Positions 39,001 to 50,827 of a stretch of 64,000 bases of DNA are shown one piece after another. The position numbers were made by a program, and so were the translations under genes. How positions within the stretch are numbered: position 1 is the first letter of the stretch; each line of letters begins with the position of its first letter. Location: assembly GCA_050084515.1 (NCBI GenBank), contig CM114273.1:25792001-25856000 (forward strand), given 5' to 3'. The notes under the pieces were generated by a model. The model ran no database searches, was not told the origin of the DNA, and worked only from the letters and a program-made list of their open reading frames with translations. The DNA is from Blasia pusilla. Taxonomy: Eukaryota > Marchantiophyta > Marchantiopsida > Blasiales.

Positions 39001-42000
39001 ACTGCCTTTTTATAAATGCAACTCATGCAAACATTAGCGAGTGATTATGAAGTTGAGGGTCTGGTCACCACTTCCACCTGAGAGAAAGCATGATTATAAT
39101 TGTTTTTCAGAGTGCAGTAGCTTCCTGAGATAATGGGTGGTGTGTTCTATATTCTGAATGTGAACAGAAGCGAATGCTCAGAAATGGCAAAGAGGAGTGC
39201 ACCAGAGAAAGTGAAGCACAACTCATCTATACTAGTCCAGGATCGGAAGATCAAATGGTCGGGAGAAATTCAGGAAAGCAGTGTGGACCAACTATCGCAG
39301 GTGTATGACGAGAGAGTTTGGTTGTTGGAAATCAATCTTAAAAATGTGCCGTCTCAGATCACTACAATATGATTGAGGTCTTGTAGGAGAGCTACAGGCA
39401 GACATAATTATAGATTGCTAGAAGTAGAACTGGCATGGGATAACTCTAGTCCTTGATGTAGCTATTCATTCTGCAATGCTTGTCCATGTACAGAGAGTAT
39501 TGGAGCTTCAGACACTACCAGTCGCAACCCCCCAGCAAACGAATCTCTGAAATTGGTAAACTTAAGTGATTTTGAAACTCAAAATCTCGAGAAACTCATT
39601 ACTGTTGTGTCAGGGAAGATAGAAACTTCACCTGATATGATACTGGAATCCCAAAGATCTCAGGAGTGTCCCAGTCAAGTATTCCATGGTGAGGCTAACT
39701 ACCAAGGAGTTACATATCCTGATACCGTTCAGGCCGATCCAGTTTGCAGAGTTCTCATAGGTGTGGGAGCTCTGTCGCTACAGCGAATTTTGCTGGTTAT
39801 GGCTGTAAGTAAATACAAGTCTCTCAACCTTTAGTTATACTGAATGTTTCATAATGGTTTACTTTCACTTAGTATTCGAATTTCACTTTCACTCAGTTAT
39901 ACTGAATTTGATTTATCACTTAGTTGTGGGCACTTACAAAGAATCAAATCTCCACAGAAGATAGTCAAAGTTGTATACAAAAATGAACCACTTACAAAAC
40001 TGAAAATGCTTCTTGCCACTCAGGAGTGAGATTTATCAGATACTTAGGTCTGCATGTGGGTTCTTTTCTTAGTCCTCTAATGTTGATTTCAGACTCCTTT
40101 TCTCAATCTGTACGACTGCTACTCCGCTAGGGGGGTATTTGAACTAGGGAGAAGCCAGAGTGCTACCTGAAGAGACCACGCTGTAGAGTGCATTCTTACC
40201 TAATCAAGGGTGGATGCAATCAAGCAGTCTCTCTTCTAATCTGTGTTGATTTAATAATGATACTGTCCAAACAGGGCAAGAGGTCTATGATTTCAAGCTC
40301 ATGGGGGGCTGTACTTGGAGTGTAGTCCCTCTCCTTGGTTAGTTTGTAATCTCTTCAGAGCTAAGTTTTCGTCTTGTATTTACATAATTGAAACTGAAGT
40401 GACATTTCCAACACACATTTCAACCATCAATCCCACAATTGGCCCACCTAATTTTGTAATTTTCTCTTATGAGTGATGAGAAGACGGATCTTGGACCTTG
40501 TATCCCAGTGCAGTATCATAGTCTGTATCCATGACTTCATAATCTAAGGTAAGTGGCTAAGCCATCCATAATTCCACAAAGTAGAAGAATTGCAGATCAT
40601 CTGACAATACTCTTTACTATCAGATCTTAATCTGATGTCTCTCCTAACAGCTGCGAGCTTGTACTAGGGGTTATATTCAGAAACACCCATGAGATCTCTT
40701 AGTCCAGCTCCTCCCTACTCTTCAACTTACTTGCTCACAGCCATCACTTCAGAGGTCACTTTCTCACAAGCACAACTTATCTCCAGCGCCATCTATATTA
40801 TTATTGGAGAGTGCCCCTTCATTTTTCAAACTCCCCTCCTCTTGACACTTGGCACTCTCAGCCAATAGGGTCGCTTGACTTCTGAGCCAATAGGATCGCT
40901 CGGAATTGACTTACAATGGCATTTGACAATTTTGAGAATTAATTACCATTTTGGGGGGTATTTTAAACCTGTGCATCACACCTGTGTAGACTAGTTTGAA
41001 TAAAAAAATACTTGCGTTTCAAGAAACACTTGTACACAGAACACATTATTTTGTCCCTGAACAATGCACTAGGAGTTCCAGGAGTCACCGACAGAACTGT
41101 GCACACTGTAGAATAGCACTTTAGTCTCAAGACACAGTTCTAATAATTGCAAAATAAGATCATTGTGACCCTCAGATCTCCAAGGGAAATGCTGATCAAG
41201 AGAGGATGACTAACGGTGGTTCTTCTTCCCCCTAAAGATAACTGAACAGGTCACACCGCATGACTTGACATAATCAACAGCATGACCTGCATGCAATTTG
41301 CATCCACAGAGACAAATCTGATGTTTCCTATGATGTACATCAGGCGCAATTTCCACGCACCCTTCAAGCTCTTGTTATGAACACACTCTCACCAGCAGCT
41401 GCAGAATTACTTACTATGAAGTTTGAGGAATTGGACACCTCCACAGAAAATCCTTATCGGTATGTTCTGAATTTGTTGAAATGTTCAATTTATCTTAGAT
41501 CACTCTCGGTGGTCTAGTTAAGGGAAACAACTTCATATGGTTCCAATGTTAGCAAGTAGCAGACATTTTGAGAAACTTTCATGGAAATTGAGGTGGGCAT
41601 AGAATTATTTGCTGAGTAAACATGGAGCATTGTGTGCTGACTTTCTCGCAGGTGATAAGCATAGAAGACACTCTCCTAGCTTATGTCTTTGATATCTGTG
41701 TATCTGACCGCAGTGTCACCTAGCTAGTAAACAGTCGGTTCACTATGTATCCTTACCTTCGGTTTCTTTCTAGCCAGCCAATTTTAAGATTTAAACTTTC
41801 AGAGCCCTTTTGGATCTCCCGCTCCTTGTGGATTGTGAAGGAATTGTCTTTGATGTATATGTAAGTTGGGAAAATGCCCTGCTGTCATCTTTGGAGTACA
41901 TCGTATTTTCATAAAATGAAGGGGAGAGAACTGGTTGTGTTTCCTTCAAGCGTCAGACACAACTTCTAAGAATGAGGTCCTTTTTTTTCTTCCTTTTTCC

Positions 42001-42156
42001 TTTGGTTGTGTGTGTTTGCCACTACCTAATTCAGTCAGGTTTATATGGATGTTGTGTCTCAGGGAGGACTTTTATGAACGATTTTACAGTGCTTTCGATG
42101 AGCCAGGAGCTGTTATGGCAACTCTACTAGATAAGAAAGAAGCTTTTGCAGCACAG
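30052..42156 (+). CDS. JmjC/cupin-8 domain 2-oxoglutarate Fe(II) oxygenase, JMJ31-like (3' end uncertain)
   Basis: Exons I assign: 30052-30138, 31138-31215, 31837-31920, 32591-32812, 33037-33105, 33956-34082, 34611-34683, 36872-36988, 37348-37467, 38867-38985, about 39168-39300, 39496-39804, 41344-41459, 42063-42156. The protein begins MEEGAVQRISGMPTDLAFW, then VGGLVQWPALSRWNPVSGGL, the substrate-entry part of small JmjC enzymes. VFYGHIKGHERV and LELYLAQVPIYS follow. SSTHYDPYHNILCVVAG carries the iron ligands His and Asp; LHPGDALFIPEGWYHQVD carries the distal His; NFWW closes the barrel. HMDAYYLRR and a helical C-terminal region (FPRTLQALVMNTLSPAAAEL, YERFYSAFDEPG) resemble plant JMJ31-type proteins. 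Phases agree except at the 38985/39168 junction. The start is the first ATG in frame. Substrate (histone or other) cannot be told from sequence. Confidence 0.82.
34684..36871 (+). other. GC-AG intron in the JmjC gene
   Basis: Exon 7 must end at 34683 to read ASNHS across the junction and into GVDIGEPDY. The intron then starts GCAAGC rather than GT and ends TGCAG at 36871. The non-GT donor has a good upstream context (CATAG). The 2.2-kb intron holds only spurious short frames. Confidence 0.7.
40792..40994 (+). mobile_element. Small non-autonomous Helitron (203 bp) in a JmjC gene intron
   Basis: Flanked by A and T, it begins TCTATATTATTATTGGAGAG and ends CTAG at 40991-40994, preceded by a short hairpin (GTG CAT CAC). 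The same family occurs reversed at 19037-19218 and inside 9374-11067. It carries no frame. It lies in the intron between 39804 and 41344. Confidence 0.7.
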
Positions 42157-42352
42157 GTTAACATTCTACAACTCATATTCTATTTGTTTGATGGGAGCCT
42201 GTACCAGATCTTGTTTCACGATCGTCAGCATTTTCATCAGACATCTTTCATTTAATTTTCTCCCGCTGTTGCTATAATACCACAGCAGGTCACTAACCTC
42301 TATGTCATAGCTGCTGGTTTCAGTTGATGCCCTTAAGTCTAACTTGAATTAA

Positions 42353-42408
42353 GGTTCTGAGTTTCCCAATTCTGAGAAACATTTTCCCAAGTTGGGAAAC
42401 TTAGAACC
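42353..42408. repeat. 17-bp fold-back, one mismatch
   Basis: GGTTCTGAGTTTCCCAA (42353-42369) pairs with 42392-42408 (TTGGGAAACTTAGAACC) over 22 nt of loop. It lies about 200 bp after the last confident JmjC exon. It could be a minimal fold-back transposon or a small-RNA hairpin. Confidence 0.6.
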
Positions 42409-42481
42409 CCGAACAGTTTCCATGGCTGGTAAGGTCGACTGTTCGAAAAGTCTTCATAATCAGAATTAAGGATGTTAACTA

Positions 42482-43081
42482 TGAGAAAATGATTGACCAG
42501 CAGAAGTATCTCCTTGTACAAAGTCAGAGCTAGCATCAGCTAGACCATCCATGATTTCAGCTTGTACACAATCAGCAAATCAGTTCCTATCTCTATTGCC
42601 CAATCAGAGCCCTACCATGATGTGACTCTTCTTACTATCTAAGAGATTCTAAGAAGGATTCTACAGTCACACCTTGCACTCACACTACAGGTCCTCAAAT
42701 GTCACCAGCTCAGAGATCAGACATGGCTCACCATTGAGCACAAACAATCTCCATCAGCATACTAGACAAAACAACCTGCCTGAGAAAATGAATGACCAGC
42801 AGAAGTATCTCCTTGTACAAAGTCAGAGCTAGCATCAGCTAGACCATCCATGATTTCAGCTTGTACACAATCAGCAAATCAGTTCCTATCTCTATTGCCC
42901 AATCAGAGCCCTACCATGATGTGACTCTTCTTACTATCTAAGAGATTCTAAGAAGGATTCTACAGTCACACCTTGCACTCACACTACAGGTCCTCAAATG
43001 TCACCAGCTCAGAGATCAGACATGGCTCACCATTGAGCACAAACAATCTCCATCAGCATCCTAGACAAAACAACCTGCCTT
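42482..43081 (+). repeat. 300-bp tandem duplication
   Basis: Copies 42482-42781 and 42782-43081 differ at only a couple of positions (for example ATGATTGACC versus ATGAATGACC). The near identity implies a recent duplication. Neither copy has a recognisable frame. Confidence 0.9.
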
Positions 43082-43849
43082 CCAGTGAGGCTCTAGCAAG
43101 CACAGCAATTAGTCTCAATCTCCTCTTCCTATTCTCTGATCACTCTGCAGCAGGACCAAGAGCCTCAGGAGTCCTCACCAAAACTGTGCATGCTGTAGAA
43201 TTGGCTTCTGCTCTCTAAACAGAGACATTATATACATGAGGGTGAGCACTTCTGGCCCTTGGATCTTCTTGAACAGATCCATACCCTAAATAACAGATGG
43301 TGGCTAACCCTAACTCGAGAATTGCCCTAATGCAAGGTTACCCTAAAAAGATAGAGGAACACTAAGTTATCTCTAGCTAACTAAATTAGTATCCAACTAA
43401 GTTAGTATTTGACTAACTACTTTTAGAGCATGACTAAACTAGATATTAACAAATTTCAACACTGCCTTCCAGTGAGGCTCTAGCAAGCACAGCAATTAGT
43501 CTCAATCTCCTCTTCCTACTCTCTGATCACTCTGCAGCAGGACCAAGGGCCTCAGGAGTCCTCACCAAAACTGTGCATGCTGTAGAATTGACTTCTGCTC
43601 TCTAAACAGAGACATTATATACATGAGGGTGAGCACTTCTGGCCCTTGGATCTTCTTGAACAGATCCATACCCTAAATAACAGATGGTGGCTAGCCTTAA
43701 CTCGAGAATTGCCCTAATTCAAGGTTACCCTAAAAAGATAGAGGAACACTAAGTTATCTCTAGCTAACTAAATTAGTATCCAACTAAGTTAGTATTTGAC
43801 TAACTACTTTTAGGGCATGACTACACTAGATATTAACAAATTTCAACAA
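43076..43849 (+). repeat. 387-bp tandem duplication adjoining the previous one
   Basis: Copies 43076-43462 and 43463-43849 are almost identical, starting TGCCTTCCAGTGAGGCTCTA and ending AACAAATTTCAACA. The unit includes TATATACATGAGGGTGAGC and looks like LTR/leader DNA of an unidentified element. The first copy overlaps the end of the preceding 300-bp duplication by 6 bp. Confidence 0.9.
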
Positions 43850-44235
43850 ACTACGTCCGATGAGGCAAGGGTTCCGGGTAATGAATAAACTGAAAAAAGT
43901 ATGGATGTGATCGCATTGGACCTTTTAAAATGGCAGACTATACCAGATCACACAGAACAGCTTGGACAAAGTTTAAATACACAGTAGTAGTAGAGATTTG
44001 AAACTCTCCAACAAAATACTATTTTAGAATATCAGAGTTTCTCTACAACCTAGCTATTACAAGCACAGTTAGTGCAATAGCAACCACTCAGGTTAGATTT
44101 GTAGAGGAAAGCACTAGACAACCTGCATCACCAGATTACCTTGCATTCTCAAGCACACTTAGTGCAATAGCAACCACTCAGGTTAGCAGCAGTAGACATC
44201 TCAATAGCAACCACTCAGGTTAGTACTAATAGACA
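43850..44235 (+). repeat. Short imperfect repeats before the Copia insertion
   Basis: The block AGTGCAATAGCAACCACTCA with GGTTAG occurs near 44070 and 44160 and in shortened form near 44202. Similar CACTCAGTGCTT motifs continue on the far side of the Copia element near 49331. This suggests that the Copia inserted into a pre-existing repeat. Confidence 0.5.
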
Positions 44236-44338
44236 CCTTGTATCACAAGACTCACTGAACCCCTCAAGTCAGCAGACCTCTCAGTCTGTAAGCAGCAGCA
44301 CACTCAGTGCTTAGCACACTGAACTACTAACGTCAGAA
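44236..44338 (+). repeat. 103-bp direct repeat, left of Copia
   Basis: Identical to 49201-49303. It directly abuts the left LTR, which lacks its first six bases here. It is far longer than the roughly 5-bp target duplication normal for Copia. Confidence 0.9.
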
Positions 44339-44671
44339 ATTAATTAGTACAGCGAAACAAATCAGCAGATTGCTGATTGATAGGAGTCGATCCAAGAATG
44401 GATCACACGGATCGACCCATACGGACGATCTAGATTAGATTACGATCAATGTCCTGTTTATTACCATTGATCACTGTCAGTGACGTTTCGCAAGATGAAA
44501 CGTTACATAGCTATGAGACATTTCTGAAGTGACACAATTACCGTCACGTCTTTTGATTACGGCTCTTAGTTTAGAGCAGGCTTTACTATTTATGTATCGG
44601 CTTCAATCTATCAATACAGAGTGAACACAAAGAGTACAAACGCAATTTCAATTCATTCCGCATTTCTCACA
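44337..44671 (+). repeat. Left (5') LTR, terminal TGTTGG missing
   Basis: Matches the right LTR from its seventh base (AAATTAATTAGTACAGCG) to the terminal TTCTCACA. The first six bases are replaced by CGTCAG from the flank. Confidence 0.92.
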
Positions 44672-44683
44672 TGGTATCAGAGC
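44672..44683 (+). promoter_or_regulatory. Copia primer-binding site
   Basis: TGGTATCAGAGC immediately follows the left LTR and is complementary to the 3' end of initiator tRNA-Met, the usual plant Copia primer. Confidence 0.9.
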
Positions 44684-44876
44684 GTGGTCGCTAGTCAGTA
44701 CTTTTACGATTTTCAAGAAAGGATTGGAATTTGAGGGACGCTTCAACATTCCTAGAGTAGAGGGGACGCCTTCTGCTCAAACGCCTTTCTCTTTCTGTTC
44801 TTAGTGACTGCCGACTTCAGATTCTCGCGAATTTGAAGTCCTCGACCCCTCTTTCTGTAATTTTCGTCAATTCACC

Positions 44877-47800
44877 ATGGTGAATTCGAACATGTTCCTC
44901 AAGATTGACGACATCCCGAAATTTGACGGGACCTATTTCTATATCTGGCGATTACGCATGAGATTGTACCTCGATGCTGAAGAGTTAGTAGGCATCGTAG
45001 AAGGAACAACTCCAAAGCCAGCAGCGGCTACCGCTCCTGCCACCGGCGCTGGGAGTGTCCACGAATGGGAGACTTTTAACGAATTGCCTTATCCTTCGTG
45101 AGTTAATCGTTTAGACAATTCGCAAGTTCATCATATCAGTTCTGCTACGACTGCAGCTGAAGCTTGGACGAAATTGGATTCTTTGTATCAAGCTCAGGAC
45201 GCTGTTACAAAGATGTATCTGCAAGATGAATTGCAGACTCTGAAGATGAAGGAAGGCGACAGTGTTACAAAACATGTCCATCAATTTAGGACATTGATTG
45301 ATCAACTCCACACTGCTGGATCGATGACTACTGATGAAAATCAGTATCTTGCAGTGATGCGATCAATGCCCAACAGTTACCGCAATTTATTGACTTCATT
45401 GCGAGGTCAGAGTAACCTCACGTTGCAATCTGTGATCACTTTGCTTCTTAGGGAGGAGAAAATGATGAAGACACAGACTGCAAAACCGTCCTCAGCTCTT
45501 TATGTTGGACGAGGTGCTGCCCCTTCTCAATCCAAGTCCAGATACAGCAATTTCAGGCAAGGCGGCCCTTTCAGAGGTTACGGTAGAGGCAAAGCTCCTC
45601 AGAAAGGCTTTGGACCTTTCAAATCAGGATTTGTTCCTGTTTCCTCGACGAGTTCATATGGCGAATCGTCCCATCCCCAAGTTGATTGGCAGGCTGCATC
45701 CTCTAATCAGCAGAATACTTACAAGAAAATGAAGTGTTTCTATTGCAATCTGCAAGGGCATCATATCAAAGACTGCAGGAAACGTCTTGCAGATCAACAG
45801 ATGCAATCCAGAATCTCGGCTCCAAAAGCCAATTTTACTTCTCAACTCTTCTTTACTGTAGCCTACTCAACTTCGGCTTCAGAAATTCAAGATAACACAT
45901 GGTATCTTGATACTGGTGCTACTCACCATATGGCCTTCTCCAGTGATTACTTTTCTAATTACACTCCGTACGAGAAATCTTCGTATGTTTTTCTGGGTGA
46001 TAATTCCAGTCTGGAGATAAGAGGATCTGGTCAAGTCGAGATCCTTCTGACAAACGGTACTCGATACATTCTTCAGAATGTTCTCTTTATACCGAGCTTG
46101 AGGAAAAATCTTTTTTCCGTCAAGCAACTTGACACTGCAGGAGGATCTGCCTTGATTCATAAAGGACAGTGCATACTCCGTGATTCTACCAACCAAATCA
46201 TTACAACATGTTACTTAATCAATGATTTGTACAAACTTGGAGAAGCTGTCCTTCCACCCTCCCGATCTTCTATCATTACAGCTGCCACTGTGGTTCTTCC
46301 CACGATTGCTGATCTGTGGCATCACCGTTTGGGACACATTAGTGCTGCTCGGATTTCTCAACTATTACAACAGCAAATGGCTGGCGGCGTTCCAACGCAT
46401 AGTCCCTCTCAAATTTCTTCATGTCGAGCCTGCCTACATGGCAAGCAGACTCGCAAACCTTTTTCAAACACTACTCCAGTCTATAGAGCTCTCACTGTTT
46501 TAGAATTAATTCATACAGATATTTGTGGGCCTATTTCACCACCTACTCATTTGGGTTTTCGTTACTTTATGGTCTTCATTGACGATTTCTCCCGGTATAC
46601 TACTGTTTACCTTCTTCATTATAGATCCGAAGCCTTTTCCCGTTTCACCCAATTTGTCGCCCATGTAGAGACTCAGCATCAACCACGACGCATTCAGACC
46701 TTGCGATCTGACAATGGTGGGGAATACAAGTCTTCTGCTTTCTTAGAATTCTGCCATTCTCGAGGAATCTCCAGGCAGTTCACTGTTCCCCACACACCAC
46801 AGCAGAATGGTGTCTCAGAACGTAAGAATAGAACTCTTGCCAATTCTGTACGTTCTATGCTTTTCCATTCAGCTCTGCCTAAAACTTATTGGGGTGAAGC
46901 ATTGGTCACTGCCAATTATTTACAAAATCGTCTTCCAAGCAAAGCATTACCACCTTCCAAAACACCATATGAGTTGTGGTTTAATTGTAAACCTGTTTTA
47001 TCTCATCTTCGTATTTTTGGCAGTCCTGCATTTGCTAAAATCAATGATCCTCATTCTAAGCTGGATTTTCGCACTGAGGAATGTATTTTCCTTGGTTATA
47101 GTGACCAAAGCAAAGCCCTGCGTCTCGAGCGGCTGAGTGACAAGACAATCATTCTCTCCCGAGATGCTGTCATTCTTGAAGATCAGCTTGCTAAGACCAC
47201 TCCACCGCTCTCTTCTTCTGATGCAGAAGATTTGGCTATCCGAGCTGATCCTCTATTTTTCCGCTCTTCTCCTAATCCTCAACATTCCTTGCCTCTTCCT
47301 GCTAGTTCCCGCCTATTCCGCAATGGGAACTCCTTCTCCTACTATGTCTTCTTCAGTGGGAGTTCCACCTCTTTTAAATTTGCCTCAACCAGCGGACGTG
47401 CCTTCACCAATGTCCTCTTCTACTGCACACCCCGTACCTGGTCCTGGGCGCACCCATCTTTACTATGAAAGAAGACCACGAGCTCCTACTCCTCCTCTTG
47501 CTCAAAGAAAAAGTCCACGAATTACTCGGGCTGTTGCGGCGTTATGATGCACTCATTGAAGCTGAGAAGGACAAGAAGCGCGTTGCAGAGAAGCGTTGGG
47601 CTTTGCTCTCTTCTACCAGTTCTTTCTCGAACCCCAATCTTATGAAGAAGCTATCTCTGGACCTGATTCATCCCATTGGAAGGCTGCCATTTCTGCTGAA
47701 CTCCAGAATATGGCTCGCATGAAGGCTTGGACGTTAGTTCCCCTTCCTCTTAATCACAGCACAGTTGGCTGCCGGTGGGTTTTCAAAATTAAACCTCATG

Positions 47801-48780
47801 TGGATGGCACGATCCACAAGTACAAAGCCCGACTGGTTGCTAAGGGATTTACTCAAGTTCCAGATCTTGATTACGAAGAAACCTTTTCTCCTACTGTCAA
47901 AATTCAATCTCTTCGTATCCTTATTGCTATCGCTGCTTATTTCAACCTGGACTTACATCAATTAGATGTAATCGCTGCTTTTCTATATGGATTCCTGCAG
48001 CACAAAATCTACATGGCTCTTCCTCCCGGCTTACCAGTTCCAAATAATAACTTGGTCTGCCTTCTAGGCAGGTCCATTTATGGTTTAAAGCAATCAGCCC
48101 GTATGTGGTATGAATGCTGTCACTATGTTTTACTTGACATTGGTATTGTCAGCACCACTGCTGACTCTAATATTTACATTCTGAACAAGGACTCCAATTT
48201 TCTGATCCTTGCTCTCTACGTGGATGATACTGTCACCGCAAGTTCCAGTTCTGCGCTGCTTCATTTTGTCAAAACAAAGCTCCGCCAAGAGTTTGAAATG
48301 ACTGATCTCGGTGAGGCTTATCATGTTCTGCTCAACCAGACATCACCAACAAACTAGTTCAACATTCTGAACAAGGACTGCTCTGCTGACATTGGATTCC
48401 TTATAAAGTGATACTGTGCACTCGCCCAGATATTGCATATTCCGTTAGCACAGTTGCTCAGTTCAGTTCTGCCGTTAAACGTATTTTGCTTCATTTTGTC
48501 AAAACAGTTAGCTCCGAAAACAAAAAGAGTTTGAAATGACTGATCTCTATTTGGTGAAGGCTTTTACTTAAATTGGTTTTGCTCAAAAGATAACTGAGAT
48601 CTTTTGTGACAACCAAAGTGCTATCACTTTGGTCAGTTCCACAAAACATCATGACCGCACCAAACACATCGACATCCAATACCACTATATCAAAGATCAA
48701 GTATCAAGTGGCGAAATTATTTTGATCTATATTTCAACTGCAGAGATGACTGCAGACATTTTTACTAAGGGTTAACAGAA
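44877..48780 (+). pseudogene. Copia gag-pol (broken)
   Basis: ATG at 44877 opens Gag (FDGTYFYIWRLRM). A TGA at 45099-45101 interrupts it in frame, after which the same frame runs to 47468. Zinc knuckle CFYCNLQGHHIKDC; protease WYLDTGATHHMA; integrase zinc site HHRLGH...CRAC; integrase core HTDICGP, DDFSRY, DNGGEYKSS and PQQNGVSERKNRTL with the DDE acids present. A frame change occurs near 47280-47300 and another between 47540 and 47600. RT resumes as EPQSYEEAISGPDSSHWKAA, with KARLVAKGFTQ, FSPTVK and YVDD at about 48219. Then the frame stops at 48357, and about 48358-48596 is scrambled. RNase H ends DNQSAITLV...KHIDIQYHYIKD. Confidence 0.93.
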
Positions 48781-48844
48781 AGGACCTCATCAAAAACATA
48801 CTAAATCTCTAGGATTAACTAGTAATGAAAATGGCTGATTTGTT

Positions 48845-48858
48845 CCCCTGAGTGGGAG
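48845..48858 (+). promoter_or_regulatory. Copia polypurine tract
   Basis: Purine-rich GAGTGGGAG directly before the TGTTGG of the right LTR, the position of the plus-strand primer. Confidence 0.6.
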
Positions 48859-49200
48859 TGTTGGAAATTAATTAGTACAGCGAAACAAATCAGCAGATTG
48901 CTGATTGATAGGAGTCGATCCAAGAATGGATCACACGGATCGACCCATACGGATCGATCTAGATTAGATTACGATCAATGTCCTGTTTATTACCATTGAT
49001 CACTGTCAGTGACGTTTCGCAAGATGAAACGTTACATAGCTATGAGACATTTCTGAAGTGACACAATTACCGTCACGTCTTTTGATTACGGCTCTTAGTT
49101 TAGAGCAGGCTTTACTATTTATGTATCGGCTTCAATCTATCAATACAGAGTGAACACAAAGAGTACAAACGCAATTTCAATTCATTCCGCATTTCTCACA
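48859..49200 (+). repeat. Right (3') LTR, complete
   Basis: 342 bp bounded by TGTTGG and CTCACA. Includes a TTTACTATTTATGTATCGG stretch that may serve as the promoter. Identical to the left LTR apart from one extra T near 48955 and the six terminal bases. Confidence 0.93.
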
Positions 49201-49303
49201 CCTTGTATCACAAGACTCACTGAACCCCTCAAGTCAGCAGACCTCTCAGTCTGTAAGCAGCAGCACACTCAGTGCTTAGCACACTGAACTACTAACGTCA
49301 GAA
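49201..49303 (+). repeat. 103-bp direct repeat, right of Copia
   Basis: Exact copy of 44236-44338 (starts CCTTGTATCACAAGACTC, ends ACGTCAGAA), followed by unrelated sequence. Confidence 0.9.
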
Positions 49304-50800
49304 GCACAATCCACTCAGGTAAGCAAAGCACACTCAGTGCTTCTCAATCAGCTCCTCAGCTCAGAGAGTTGTGTTCAGAAAGGTGTAAGAGAACGTAATT
49401 TCGCAGGGCACCCTCAAGAGGGTTATATACAGCCAAGAGAATGAGTTTCTAGGTTTTAGGGCCTGCCGCCCATAGTAATTCTCAGAATTACTGAGGTAAC
49501 TCTATGGTAACAAGAAATTACTATTTACTGTGATAAAACACTAAGTTACTGTAGTAATTCTATCATTTACTTTTCACTATAGTAAACTCCAAGTTACTAT
49601 GTTTTACAACATACTATCTCTTAAGTCCTACATCAACGCCAACCCGTTGTGGCTTCACAACCTCATCCTAGCTCTTGGTATGAGATCTGTATCGTGACTT
49701 ACTAAGATATCAGTAACCCAAGCAAATTGGGTTACTATTCTTGTGAACAGGTTCTGAGATACCTAGATTGTATCAACCCTCAGTGTAAACTCAACTGTCA
49801 GATAAAGAACAAAAATCTTTCTGTACTTCGTTTGGTCCTTCAGTAAGTTACTTTACTTGCTTTCTGAGCCTATCGCTGGAAAGGTTTTATTTTTTGGTAA
49901 TTTTTTCTCCAATTAGTATAGATCAGGATTCTTGGACTCTGATTGATGATGACCACTTATGTAAGATCATCAGGTTCACTAGAGCCGGCTCACTCACTTG
50001 TCTAGATTTCCAGTCCCTTCTAGAAATTTGTGAGGCTGCTCCTCAGGTGTGGGGGGATCTCCCTTTTATTTTCCCCTGACTGGTTGTGGCTTTTAATTAA
50101 TTGGCTATCTGAGTTTCCCCCGGTGTACTTTTGATGGTTCCTCCCATCCACTTTTGTTCATGGTTTCTATATCTTCAACTGTGATGACTGACCGAATCTT
50201 GGGGAACTATGCTGGTGCCTGAACTCTTGTGGAAGTGCTAGTTTGGAGACAATGATGGTTTGTTCCCTGAAGGGGAAAGAGAAGAAATAGGTAGCTCCTT
50301 GGATGACTTTGTTCTTCCTTAGGCAAGATAATTCATCCTTGGATTCAATGCTGAACCTCAGAGAGACTGACCATCATGACTTCTGCATTCATGTGCCTGG
50401 TGACCTATTTCATTGTTGTGAGAACGCTAGGCACGTGAATGATGAAGTCATAATTCCTTTCCAAACCTACATTAGCCATATGTAAGCAATCTACAGCAAC
50501 AGTATCAAGTGTGTTACCGGTGAGGAACAGTTATTCCAGGCCCATGTGTTTCTCTTTTTGGACATCCCTCTGAAAACCATGCCAAGACTGGTAGTATATC
50601 TTTGAAGGTGACCACAATCATTCTTTCTTAAATAACTTGGAGTGTTGGATGAGTTCGAATTTTCTGTCAAAGGCTAGGCACGGTTTGGAAATTTGGTCTA
50701 ACTGTATTTCATTTGACGGACTGCAACATGGCAGGCTCTACAAAATGTCATGTCTCAATTCTTGGGTCTTTCTCTATCTTCCACAAGTGGACAGACTGCA
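49304..50800. other. Repeat flank and unassigned DNA
   Basis: To about 49620 this looks like the remainder of the repeat into which Copia inserted (CACTCAGTGCTT, many TTACT motifs). Beyond that are short frames (for example 50303-50485, DFCIHVPGDLFHCCENAR, preceded by an AG acceptor) that I cannot assign. It may be intron of the JmjC gene. Confidence 0.35.
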
Positions 50801-50827
50801 CCGTGACTCAACTCAGAGGATGGAGAT

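Larger units (their letters stand above)
44337..49200 (+). mobile_element. Ty1/Copia LTR retrotransposon, young but defective
   Basis: Two LTRs (44337-44671 and 48859-49200) are almost identical; I found one single-base indel in about 336 bp, so insertion was recent. The order Gag, protease, integrase, RT, RNase H is that of Copia. It has a tRNA-Met type primer site after the left LTR and a purine tract before the right LTR. Coding region is broken (stop in gag, frameshifts, RT-RNase H deletion), so it moved using proteins from another copy or decayed quickly. It lies between the last confident JmjC exon and a candidate terminal exon. Confidence 0.93.
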
